Positions 25,707 through 34,294 of a DNA stretch of 64,000 bases are shown here, in pieces. The DNA is taken from contig NZ_JABCQG010000006.1 of the NCBI RefSeq assembly GCF_015244565.1, positions 90,304 through 154,303 on the forward strand. Direction: 5' to 3'. Source of the DNA: Gluconobacter vitians. Lineage in GTDB: Bacteria > Pseudomonadota > Alphaproteobacteria > Acetobacterales > Acetobacteraceae. The translations under genes were made by a program, and so were the position numbers. The notes below the pieces were generated by a model that worked only from the letters and a program-made list of their open reading frames with translations, searched no databases and was not told the DNA's origin. The number at the start of each line of letters is the position of its first letter. Within the stretch, counting starts at the first letter, position 1.

Positions 25707-26852
25707 ATGGTTAATCCACAACCTATCAACTCTTATTCAGACGAATATATCGATTTGCTTCAGAGTTGCCATGACCATCAAGCCATTGCCTATTATGAAA
25801 AACACGGCGCCTCGACAGTCGAGCACGCGTTTGCCATAGCCAATATCCTTCACATTCACAGTAAGGTTCTCGAAGCCTCCTTTTTCTACAGGGTGGCATT
25901 CGATATGCATGGCAAGACGCAGACGGAATACCCGCTGCCACAGTCGCTGTTGCAGGTCAGACTGCTGTGTCTTCTGAAGTCCTCCAATTCGCCGCCACCG
26001 GAAGAACTGGAAGAACTGGAGAGCTATTCTCCGCAACTGGCCAATTACATCCGTGGCATTCAGGCGGCCTGGCAGAACGGCAGGACGGGCGAAGGCCTGG
26101 ATCTTATCGGGAATTCCTTTGAAATTTTTCATTCCGGGGAAGAAATAGACAGACTTTATCTGGAACTCGCCCTGCGCCACGCTCCGACTGGCCTCGCAGC
26201 CAGAGACGCCATCCCTGCCCCGACACCCATTCCCTGCCGCCTTTACATGTACTGGGACAAAAACCCGCCGGAAGAAATCAAAAACAATATCCAGTACCAT
26301 CGCGATCTTCTTGGAAATGATTTCGTATTCTTTGACCGGGACTCTGCCAGCAGGTGGCTTCACGATCATTATGGAAGAGAAATCTGCGAACTCTTTCTCA
26401 AGGTCCGTCATCCTGCCGAAGGGGCCGATCTGTTCCGCCTGTATATGATCCTGAACAATGGTGGCTGGTGGCTTGATGCCGATCTGCGGATCCGGTCCAG
26501 AGATGCCTGGGAAAAGCTCGCAAAAACCACGTACAAGCCCTGCCGCCTTTTCACGACACATAACTATGTGCTGCATAATGACTTCTTCGGCGCGGCACCC
26601 GGCAGTCCGTATCTGGCCAATGCAGCGATGAGCGCGCTGGTCAATACATTTGAACATTCCGGACTTTATATTGCCTTCAAGACCGGTCCGGGCGTTCTGA
26701 ACAGAGCCGTCAGCCGGGCAATTCACAAGGCACTGCAAACCCGGCAGCCGATCTGCGATCTGCAGATTGATTGCCAGAATCAGTTCCACGAGTTCATTGA
26801 AGAATACGACGTCACTTACAAGAACATCGGTTCGTCCTGGCACAGCGCCTGA
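25707..26852 (+). CDS. DXD-type sugar transferase (capsular polysaccharide / TcdA-like fold)
   Basis: 381 residues. The N-terminal 170 are helical with no recognised domain. From about residue 178 (RLYMYWDKNPPEEI) a GT-A glycosyltransferase of the Gly_transf_sug type follows, with FFDRDSASRWL, then AEGADLFRLYMILNNGG and WWLDADLR. Asp257-Ala-Asp259 should bind metal and nucleotide sugar. No signal or membrane segment, so it works in the cytoplasm. The 5' portion and the 190 bases before it are A/T-rich, hinting at transfer. It is the only plus-strand gene in the surface cluster; acceptor and donor are unknown. Confidence 0.85.
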   Translation: MVNPQPINSYSDEYIDLLQSCHDHQAIAYYEKHGASTVEHAFAIANILHIHSKVLEASFFYRVAFDMHGKTQTEYPLPQSLLQVRLLCLLKSSNSPPPEELEELESYSPQLANYIRGIQAAWQNGRTGEGLDLIGNSFEIFHSGEEIDRLYLELALRHAPTGLAARDAIPAPTPIPCRLYMYWDKNPPEEIKNNIQYHRDLLGNDFVFFDRDSASRWLHDHYGREICELFLKVRHPAEGADLFRLYMILNNGGWWLDADLRIRSRDAWEKLAKTTYKPCRLFTTHNYVLHNDFFGAAPGSPYLANAAMSALVNTFEHSGLYIAFKTGPGVLNRAVSRAIHKALQTRQPICDLQIDCQNQFHEFIEEYDVTYKNIGSSWHSA

Positions 26853-26858
26853 TGTAAC

Positions 26859-26879
26859 GGGGAAGGATCAGGCTTCCCC
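26859..26879. terminator. Possible weak terminator between convergent glycosyltransferases
   Basis: A 7-bp stem ggggaag/cttcccc with a 7-base loop and no clear T-run. It lies between the stops at 26852 and 26893. Confidence 0.35.
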
Positions 26880-26892
26880 ACGTTGTCTTTGT

Positions 26893-28173
26893 TCAGGACC
26901 GGTGCGTATTTACAATCCGGGCAACAAGATCGTCATATCGCTTCAGATAATCGTTCAGACAGAGTTCAGCCTCAGCGTAACGGCGGGCCTCCTGCCCCAG
27001 ACGACGGGCGGTTTTCCGGTCGTCCAGAATGGCAAGCGTTGTTTCGGCAATCTTTTCCGGCTCAAGAAACGGCACCAGACGGCCGGTCACGTCATTCGTA
27101 ATGAATTCCCTGACCGGCGCGGTGTCACTGCCGATGATGGGACAGCCCGTCGCCATGGCCTCGCGGAGAGACCAGGAAGCAACGAACGGATAGGTCAGGT
27201 AGAGATGGGCATCCGAACGCCGCAGAAGAGCCCGGAAATCATCGTATTCGATCTTGCCGACAAAATGTACGCGATCGAGATCGAGCTTGTCTCCAAGTTC
27301 GCGCAGCATGATCTCACGCCAGCTTCCGCCTCCTGGAGGAAGCGTGCCGTAACTGACCTTGTCACCTCCTACGAGAATGACATGCGCATCCTTGCGCTCT
27401 GAGAGAATGCGCGGGAGTGCGCGCATGACCACATGAAAGCCGCGATAAGGTTCGAGATCACGCGCGACATAGGTCACGAGCGGCATTTTGGGCGTGATGC
27501 GGACATCCTTGATGACAAGGTTGCGCCGTCTGGCCTGCGGTTCCGGAGAACAGAGTTCCAGATTAACCCCTTCGCGCAGCAGGGAAATCTTTTCCTGCGC
27601 CCAGCCGGGATAGGTTCCAAGCTGAAATTGGGTTGGACTCTGGCCATATCCGTTTGCCAGACAGAGTGCCTGCAGATTGATCGCGTTCTTGACCCTGACG
27701 GCTGCGGCAAGTTCCGGAGAAGGCGGAAATTCCGGGTCGAAGCCGACGTCATTGCGGTCGGCATGATAGAAAAACTCGAAATATCCAAGGATCGGACAGT
27801 TCGGGAAAACATCGCCAAGATTGAGCAGTTCGCCCCAACCGTGATGGCCGATGATAATGTCGGGCTCATACCCCAGCCCCTTGAGCGTCCGGGCCGCCGT
27901 CGCGACGGCTTCGGCACGGAGCAGGCCGTATTCGAACTCCCTCAGATGGGGATGGGTTTCCATTGAGGGCAGGCGCGGCACGCGATAGATGGCACGCCGC
28001 ACACCAGGGATATGGCCGTTATTTGCTTCGGAAATGAAGACGATTTCATGGTCCTGCGCCTGAAGATGCCGGACAAAATGCAGGAACTGTCCTGGAAAAT
28101 TCTGGTGAACGAATAGATAACGCACATCGTCTCCGGAGCGACTGGAAGCCTCTGCGGCTTCCTGTTCGCACAC
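26893..28173 (-). CDS. Glycosyltransferase family 4 (GT-B fold)
   Basis: 426 residues; the true start may be about 16 residues later, at the GTG before RYLFVHQNFPGQF. The GT-B N-terminal domain has an FHH-like core (IIGHHGWGE, FFYHADRNDVGF). The C-terminal domain has the GT4 signature: VARDLEPYRGFHVVMRALPR, then SDAHLYLTYPFVASWSLREA with the E-x7-E-type region near PIIGSDTAPVREFI. It transfers a sugar from a nucleotide donor in the cytoplasm. It lies 84 bases downstream of the ChW-like gene, behind a terminator. Confidence 0.88.
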   Translation of the reverse strand: MCEQEAAEASSRSGDDVRYLFVHQNFPGQFLHFVRHLQAQDHEIVFISEANNGHIPGVRRAIYRVPRLPSMETHPHLREFEYGLLRAEAVATAARTLKGLGYEPDIIIGHHGWGELLNLGDVFPNCPILGYFEFFYHADRNDVGFDPEFPPSPELAAAVRVKNAINLQALCLANGYGQSPTQFQLGTYPGWAQEKISLLREGVNLELCSPEPQARRRNLVIKDVRITPKMPLVTYVARDLEPYRGFHVVMRALPRILSERKDAHVILVGGDKVSYGTLPPGGGSWREIMLRELGDKLDLDRVHFVGKIEYDDFRALLRRSDAHLYLTYPFVASWSLREAMATGCPIIGSDTAPVREFITNDVTGRLVPFLEPEKIAETTLAILDDRKTARRLGQEARRYAEAELCLNDYLKRYDDLVARIVNTHRS

Positions 28174-28206
28174 GGAGAGGAGAGCAGATGGCAGCAGTTT
28201 TCAAAA

Positions 28207-28238
28207 TGACTGGAGAAGAATGGCGCCTTCTCCGGTCA
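28207..28238 (-). terminator. Terminator after the ChW-like gene
   Basis: A 12-bp stem with one G-T wobble (28207-28218 with 28227-28238), followed on the minus strand by cattttg. Partial read-through into the GT4 gene is possible. Confidence 0.6.
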
Positions 28239-28257
28239 GTCAGACATCACTGATGAA

Positions 28258-29277
28258 TCAGGATGCCGAAACAGGCTTGCGCTTTTTCGAGGCCGCAGGC
28301 TTGGCCTTGGCTTCAGCAGATTTCGGAGTACGCGGCTTGGCAGGAGCTTTTGTAGCGCCTTTGCCCGAGTCAGCTTTTGCGGCGGCCTTGGGAGCTTCGG
28401 GCTTGGTTGCTGGCACTTCTTCACCCTCAGGCACGATCTCCAGCAGGAAAGCTTCCAGCGGAGCAAGGCTTTCTGCTTCAAGGGCTTCGGAGCCATCCAC
28501 AGGTCCAAGACGTGTGCCGTCCGTAAATGTCGCCGTCAGACGGATCTTGTGTGTTTCAGCGGACTTGCCCTTCAGGCGAACACGGAGCCCGAGGATTGGA
28601 AGCGCCATGCCGCGCGAACCGCAATACTGGCCACCTTCAGCCCACGGAGAGAGCCAACCCTTGCCGAGAACTGCCTGATATTCGATGTCGGACGCGGGAA
28701 TGCCGTCTTCGGGAGCAATGCTGAAGCCTTCGATCCAGCTCTGGCTGCCGGGGACACCCATCCAGTGTCCAATGCCGGTTGCAACATCACCGCGGCGCTG
28801 GATGTGAGCGGAAATATCGTTGGCAATTTTCTCGGCCACAGTTTCCGCGGCCGTTTCCGCAGTTGCGGCAGCAGCAGCGATCGGTGCCGCAGCAGCCGGA
28901 ACCGCCGGCTGGGCAGGAGCCGATGTGATCGGGCCAGCCAGCTGGGCAACCTGCAGACGGGGAGCCGGATGGGCGCTGTCCGGTTCCTGATAGGTCGTCA
29001 CCAGTACGGCAGCCGGGCCACGCATGACCCGGACAAGAGCTGCACCGTTCGATCCGCCGATCCAGCCGTCTTCTTCAAAAGTGCTGACCGTCACGATCCC
29101 CGGCGGCGTGCCCGGTGCACGTGAAATCCGGACGCCCGGCAGTCCTGCCGGGCCGGCAGGAGCCTGTCCGGCAGCATGAAAGATGCAGAAAATTCCTGCA
29201 TCCAGCACCATCATATGCGCCCCGGCCTTGAGGTCGATGACCCGGTTCTGTCGCGGTGCTTCGGCGGCGTTAGACAT
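28258..29277 (-). CDS. Protein with ChW-like (hydrophobic W) repeats and Lys/Ala/Pro tail
   Basis: 339 residues. Residues 1-110 form an unassigned beta-rich domain; 112-145 an Ala/Pro-rich linker. Three repeats resembling clostridial hydrophobic-W modules follow at about 156-189 (HWMGVPGSQSWIEGFSI), 198-237 (IEYQAVLGKGWLSPWAEGG, then LGLRVRL) and 245-282 (IRLTATFTDG ... LEAFLLEIV). Residues 290-339 are a histone-H1-like Lys/Ala/Pro tail. There is no Sec signal, so if it is exported it would need another route. The type I exporter encoded 6 kb upstream is a candidate, by position only. The cysteine at 219 is the only one in the repeats. Confidence 0.65.
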   Translation of the reverse strand: MSNAAEAPRQNRVIDLKAGAHMMVLDAGIFCIFHAAGQAPAGPAGLPGVRISRAPGTPPGIVTVSTFEEDGWIGGSNGAALVRVMRGPAAVLVTTYQEPDSAHPAPRLQVAQLAGPITSAPAQPAVPAAAAPIAAAAATAETAAETVAEKIANDISAHIQRRGDVATGIGHWMGVPGSQSWIEGFSIAPEDGIPASDIEYQAVLGKGWLSPWAEGGQYCGSRGMALPILGLRVRLKGKSAETHKIRLTATFTDGTRLGPVDGSEALEAESLAPLEAFLLEIVPEGEEVPATKPEAPKAAAKADSGKGATKAPAKPRTPKSAEAKAKPAASKKRKPVSAS

Positions 29278-29460
29278 TCCCTACTCCCAATTGCGTCCGT
29301 TCTTGCGGGTAATAATAACGGCATGTTTCATGAACTGTCACGAGTGGTCATCACAGTTATGAGCAGCATCCCGACGATGTGTTACAACAGCCTTCTAGAA
29401 ATATCGGCTTCTGTTTCACCATTATAGTGGCCTGTTTCGTTAGAAAAGGTAAACCACCTG

Positions 29461-32439
29461 TCATCGGGATGCACCCCATCGTTGCAACAGGATCCTCGCG
29501 AGCTGAAAAGGCGGCATCCCAAGTGGGACAGCGAGGCCGGTCATGCTTTTTCTGACCCGTTCTCCCTGCGCGCCCAGATCGAAACAGACGGCCTCCAGAC
29601 CACTGCGCCAGACCTGCCCCAAGGCATAACACCAGGTTTCCGGCGCTATGGAAGGGATCAACCCTACATCTGGCTGCTGTTGGCGGATCAGGTCCTGCAC
29701 TTCCTCTTCCCGATATTCTCCAGTGACACGGACACCCCGAGAAACTAGGGCGTCGTCGTCATGCGTATGCCCGACCAGCGACAGTTCGATAGGCAGACGG
29801 TGGGCCTGGATTTCGGTCGCCAGCGCCAGCAGGACATCATAGCCCTTCCACTGACTGATCCCGCCCACGACACAGACCCGGAGCGGCTGACCCGGCCGCG
29901 CATGGCGATCTGGCCGGATGGCAGTCCGCAGGGCGGTATCGTCTTCCAGCGGGATGGCCTCGATCGTCAGACCGGGGAAATGCCGCCCGATCCGCCGTAC
30001 CGTGTCATCCGAAGGGGCCATGAGCAGACGCGCTCCGGACAGCTCCCGGGCAGAGCGGGCCAACAGTTCGGGAAGCGACAGGTCTTCCCCGAGATAACTT
30101 CCCCACCGTGTCACACAAAGTTCACAGCCTGGCAGGTCGGGTTCTCCACAGTAACGCCCTTCTCCGTCACAAAGAGAGATACGTGGACAGAACCAGACGT
30201 GATCATGGATGAACACGTCATACGGTACTCCAAGCGCCTCATGCAGGCTCCGGATACAGGGCGCATGACCAATCAGATGGTGCCATTCCACTGCTTCGAC
30301 CCGCAGGGCCCTGAGGAGATCCAGCAGCGACGGCAGTTCATCCGGCAGGCGGAACTTCAGGTTGGAAAAGCGTTTCCCATCCAGAGCATATTCCAGCCGG
30401 CATCCGCTCTCATGCGGGCGCAGGGCGAGCGCGAGAAGTCCCGCAGCCTCGAATGCTTCCGACCGCTCCCGTACGACACGCCCGACACCGCCGCCCGCGT
30501 CGTGCTGCACCATAAGAACAGCAGACCTGCCCGCGGCAAGACGGGTCAGCCCCGCCGCATCCAGTCTGCGTCGCGTTCCATGCAGCGGATCGGCCGCGAT
30601 GAAACGTCTGACGAGCGCGTCATAACCGGGATGCAGGGCGTTGAGGATTTTTAGATTGCGCGCACCCAGTGCCTTTCGGGCCGTTCCGAAGGACGCGGAG
30701 CCGACATGCGCGACAAAAAGTTCCGGTGCGGCCAGATGGCGAAAGCCTCTTGCCGAAGCCCGGAGAGAGAAGTCATTTTCCTCACCGTAACCCTGGGCGA
30801 ACAGATCCTCGCGGAACAGGCCAATCTCTGCCAGACAGTCGGAGGAAATCCCCATGCAGAACCCGTGGGCCGTGGGCAGGTCAATTCCGTCGCCTGTATC
30901 CGCGTCCTGTGATCTGAAAACGTTCCGGCACAGCCGGTCCATCGCACGCATTTCCGTCAGTGACGGGATCGGATTGGCGCGTTCAACAGACGGATAGGAC
31001 AGGATGGTCGCGTCATTCGACAGCGGTGTAACGGTCCCGACATCCGAATGGACGAGCCTGGCACGCAGTCGTTCGACCCAGCCTGCTGGAACCAGCGTAT
31101 CACTGTTGAGCAGCAGGATATCCCGCCCTTCCGCTGCGCGCATTCCATCATTGGCGGAAATCGGAAACCCCATGTTCCGGTCATGGCGGATCAGGACAAT
31201 CCGTCCCTCTTCGGCCAGTTTATCGAGCGCACTGGCAAGAGACGGTTCCGGGGTTGCGTCATCCACGACGATCACGGGCACATCGGGCGGCCGCGTCGCC
31301 AGAACGGTTCGCAGACAGGCCAGCGTGCGATCCCGGTCGGCATAGACCGGAACCACGATCGCACAGCCGGGACTTTCGCGGGAAAGACGCGGCCGCAGGG
31401 TTACCGCTTCAACCTTTACGGGCTGCAGTCGCGCCGGCAGACCGCGTCTGCGCCCGGCCACCAGCTTACCGACCATGGGATCAACAGGAGCGCCTGCCAG
31501 AAGGCGCCCGTTTTCGTCCCGCAGTTCGATGGGTCCCGTATCGCCCTTAGGACAACGTGAGGACGAAATATGAAATATCCGGTTACGGGCCAGGGGAATG
31601 TCGCTGTCGACATCCTGAGCGAAGTTCTCAACACGAAGGCTGGAACCGTCCCAAAGTGTTATGCAGGGAGCATATTCAGGTTCGGCGGGTGTCCAGATCC
31701 AGCCGTTTAATCCGTCGGCCGTTGCCTCGACAAAAGATTCACACCGGGTCAGAGCCGGAATATCGAGCGGGCCCCCCAGAACATGCTGCTGCCCGGCACG
31801 GATTTCCAGCCTCCTGGCCGAACGCCAGCCATCCGGAAGATTATGCACACCACCCTTTAAATCCTGGGCGATCTCCTGTCCGTCCAGCAACAGCCGAACG
31901 GGCTTGGACGTCCTGATAAGAACCGTGCCTGCATTGGAAACCGTCATCCAGCCCGGAAATCCCGCAGAAGTGGCGATCTGATCTGCAAGCGGATGAGTCT
32001 CCGGCGTGGCATGAAAGCATGAGAGGGCCGCCTGCATCCGGGAGGTAGCCTCTTCTATGCGCTGCAACCGCATGAGGCAGACAACTTCCAGAAAGGCGGC
32101 TTCCCGCAATCCGAAATCCTGGCGCAGGTTCTCCATGCGAACCAGACAGTCCGTGATCCGACCGGCTGACAGGCAGGCCAGCCCAACCGACCATTTCAGA
32201 TTGGGATTGTGCCGCGACATCCGTTCGGCACGTTCGAGCCAGAACAGACCGAGGGATGTGTTACCGCTCTGAAAAGCGGCCTGTCCTCTGGCAAAGGCTT
32301 CCTGGGCCCTGCGGCTCATGGCGTCCCGCCAGAGGGCCCGGTCTTCATCGCTGACGATCCGACCGAAACCCGCAAACGCCGCTCTGGATGTATTCCGGTC
32401 GGAGGAAGGGTGATCAGCAGCCACGGAGATCAGTCTCAT
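29461..32439 (-). CDS. Multidomain glycosyltransferase (helical N-terminus, GT2, GT4)
   Basis: 992 residues from ATG 32439 (MRLISVAADH); a longer start at 32484 overlaps the upstream gene by 71 bases. Residues 30-150 are TPR-like helices (RRAQEAFARGQAAFQSGNTS). A beta-rich segment follows to about 350. A GT2 domain spans roughly 360-600 (GCAIVVPVYADRDRTLACLR; VIVVDDATPE; LLNSDTLVPAGWVERL). A GT4-like domain fills the C terminus (LRVCVVGGISQWKGYDVLLA; VGLIPSIAPETWCYALGQVW). Fusions like this usually build polysaccharides or glycosylate surface proteins. It overlaps the Sel1 gene end by 26 bases and is probably co-transcribed. Confidence 0.85.
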   Translation of the reverse strand: MRLISVAADHPSSDRNTSRAAFAGFGRIVSDEDRALWRDAMSRRAQEAFARGQAAFQSGNTSLGLFWLERAERMSRHNPNLKWSVGLACLSAGRITDCLVRMENLRQDFGLREAAFLEVVCLMRLQRIEEATSRMQAALSCFHATPETHPLADQIATSAGFPGWMTVSNAGTVLIRTSKPVRLLLDGQEIAQDLKGGVHNLPDGWRSARRLEIRAGQQHVLGGPLDIPALTRCESFVEATADGLNGWIWTPAEPEYAPCITLWDGSSLRVENFAQDVDSDIPLARNRIFHISSSRCPKGDTGPIELRDENGRLLAGAPVDPMVGKLVAGRRRGLPARLQPVKVEAVTLRPRLSRESPGCAIVVPVYADRDRTLACLRTVLATRPPDVPVIVVDDATPEPSLASALDKLAEEGRIVLIRHDRNMGFPISANDGMRAAEGRDILLLNSDTLVPAGWVERLRARLVHSDVGTVTPLSNDATILSYPSVERANPIPSLTEMRAMDRLCRNVFRSQDADTGDGIDLPTAHGFCMGISSDCLAEIGLFREDLFAQGYGEENDFSLRASARGFRHLAAPELFVAHVGSASFGTARKALGARNLKILNALHPGYDALVRRFIAADPLHGTRRRLDAAGLTRLAAGRSAVLMVQHDAGGGVGRVVRERSEAFEAAGLLALALRPHESGCRLEYALDGKRFSNLKFRLPDELPSLLDLLRALRVEAVEWHHLIGHAPCIRSLHEALGVPYDVFIHDHVWFCPRISLCDGEGRYCGEPDLPGCELCVTRWGSYLGEDLSLPELLARSARELSGARLLMAPSDDTVRRIGRHFPGLTIEAIPLEDDTALRTAIRPDRHARPGQPLRVCVVGGISQWKGYDVLLALATEIQAHRLPIELSLVGHTHDDDALVSRGVRVTGEYREEEVQDLIRQQQPDVGLIPSIAPETWCYALGQVWRSGLEAVCFDLGAQGERVRKSMTGLAVPLGMPPFQLARILLQRWGASR

Positions 32440-34210
32440 CGTCCGGCTGCGCCTCGTCCAGCATGGCCAATTCGACTTCAGCATCCTTGATATTCTGCGC
32501 TTTTGCCCGCTCCAGCCAGATCCGCCCTTCGACGGGATCCGTCACGCCGGCCAGTCCGCGCACGAGGTAACGGCCGAGCATCATCTGGGCGAGGCCGTTC
32601 CCACGTTGAGCGGCTTTCCGGAACCACAGTTGGGCCTGCGAACGGTTTTCGGGCACATCATGCCCTCCTCCGTACATCGCAGCGAGTGAGAACATGGCAT
32701 CCACGTTCCCACTCTCGGCGGCATTCCGGTAAAGGCTCAGTGCCTTCTCATGATCCTTGCGTCCGTTGATGCTTCCATCAATGAGCAGACCGGCCACTGT
32801 GACCTGCGCCTCGGCCATGCCCGCATCAGCGGCCTTCTCCATCCAGTAAAGAGCCTGTGTGGGATCGGACTGCACGCCCCGTCCCTCCAGCAGCATCATG
32901 CCGTACCAGTACTGGGCGTTGACAACACCGTCGGCAGCCTTCTGCATCCAGCGGGCGGCCTCACGTCCGTTCTGGGCGCCAGTCACTCCCTCGGCAAAGC
33001 ACACACCAAGGTTGTAGGCACCCACCAAGTCACCCTTCTCAGCCGCCTTTTCGAAGCGTTCATGGAGCGCCTGTTTTTCATCCGGGCTTGCCGCAGCGCC
33101 CGCCAGGATCAGGTTCCCGAAATCGGCATCCGCATGAGCATCACCGGCTTCAGAAGCGATCTTGAACCAGTGCGTTGCGACATCGGGATCCTGATGAACG
33201 CCATTGCCCGTCAGATAAAGCAGCCCCAGAGCACGCGCGGCCCCTGCATGTTTCTGTTCCGCAGCCAGCCGGTACCATTTGGCGGCTTCCATAAGATTGG
33301 GAGGCAGATCGCCACCATTGGCACACAGATCACCAAGCAGGGCCGCAGACTGTGTGTCGCCATTTGCAGCAGCCCGCTTCAGCCAGGTTTCCGCACGCCC
33401 GTAATGTCTGGCAGTGCCAATCCCTTCCAGCAACATCAGCCCGTATTTGGCCTGAGCCGTGACGACATTGCGCTCCGCGGCCTCACGAAAGTAGGTGGCT
33501 GCCTTGCCAAGATCGCGCGATACCCCGGACCCTGATTCATACATCCTGCCCAGAATGTCGAAGGCCGTTCCGAGACCACCTTTCGTCGCTTCCAGCAGGT
33601 GCTTGGCCGCAGACGACAGCTCCTCACCGGTCGTTGCCTCTCGGAGAATGCAAAGCGCCACCCCCAGATGCCCCTGTGAGCATCCGGCTTCGGCAGAGCG
33701 TTCATACCAGGTCCGGGCCTGTGGCAGGTCCCGAAGGTCCTCGGGACCGTTCGTCAGGATGTACCCAAGAAGAGCCTGGGCATCCGGCGACCCCGCTTCA
33801 GCCGCAGTTTTGGCCCAGCGGTATCCAAGATGAAAATCCGAATGCCTGGGTCCGGCCTGAGGCGTCTGGGAAAGATCCAGTCCTTCACTGGACGTCTGGA
33901 TCTCAAACCCTTCCGGCAGCCCTACGGTATAAAGCGTCGCAAGAACAAAGGCCGCTTCGACATGACCAGCCTGAGCAGCAAGATAGATCCACCGGGCCCC
34001 GTCTTCGAGACTGGGCGGAGCACCAAGCCCATCCAGATAGGCACGGCCAACCCGAAACGAGGCCTCCGCGTCTCCGGCGGCAGCAAGACGGCTGAGGAGT
34101 GTAAATCCCTTAACAGCCTGGCCGGTTTCCGTAAGGTGAATTGCATATTCCAGCTTTCCCCTCGAAGAGAAAAGGGCACCAATACGATGTTTAAGCGGCA
34201 TGAGCGGCAC
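32414..34210 (-). CDS. Sel1-like repeat protein
   Basis: 598 residues built almost entirely of Sel1/TPR-like repeats of about 36 residues (AKYGLMLLEGIGTARHYGRA; GARWIYLAAQAGHVEAAF; ARALGLLYLTGNGVHQDPDV; AQYWYGMMLLEGRGVQSDPT). No signal peptide or membrane helix, so probably a cytoplasmic scaffold. Sel1 proteins often organise exopolysaccharide or secretion machinery (AlgK and ExoR are examples). Lying between the type I exporter and the glycosyltransferase fusion it could tie the two together; that is inference. Confidence 0.88.
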   Translation of the reverse strand: MPLMPLKHRIGALFSSRGKLEYAIHLTETGQAVKGFTLLSRLAAAGDAEASFRVGRAYLDGLGAPPSLEDGARWIYLAAQAGHVEAAFVLATLYTVGLPEGFEIQTSSEGLDLSQTPQAGPRHSDFHLGYRWAKTAAEAGSPDAQALLGYILTNGPEDLRDLPQARTWYERSAEAGCSQGHLGVALCILREATTGEELSSAAKHLLEATKGGLGTAFDILGRMYESGSGVSRDLGKAATYFREAAERNVVTAQAKYGLMLLEGIGTARHYGRAETWLKRAAANGDTQSAALLGDLCANGGDLPPNLMEAAKWYRLAAEQKHAGAARALGLLYLTGNGVHQDPDVATHWFKIASEAGDAHADADFGNLILAGAAASPDEKQALHERFEKAAEKGDLVGAYNLGVCFAEGVTGAQNGREAARWMQKAADGVVNAQYWYGMMLLEGRGVQSDPTQALYWMEKAADAGMAEAQVTVAGLLIDGSINGRKDHEKALSLYRNAAESGNVDAMFSLAAMYGGGHDVPENRSQAQLWFRKAAQRGNGLAQMMLGRYLVRGLAGVTDPVEGRIWLERAKAQNIKDAEVELAMLDEAQPDDETDLRGC

Positions 34211-34235
34211 GGGTCCTGAATAACTGTCCTATGAA

Positions 34236-34259
34236 AACGCCCGGACTTTGCCGGGCGTT
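34236..34259 (-). terminator. Terminator after the type I adaptor gene
   Basis: A 9-bp stem aacgcccgg/ccgggcgtt with a 6-base loop, followed on the minus strand by TTTTC. It separates the exporter genes from the Sel1-glycosyltransferase genes. Confidence 0.75.
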
Positions 34260-34294
34260 CCTTCGAGCGTTTTTAGGAACGCTCCATACTTCTG

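Noticed and set aside
27440..27460. GTTCGA motif resembling a tRNA T-arm
   Set aside because: It lies within the GT4 coding sequence and has no paired acceptor or anticodon stem.
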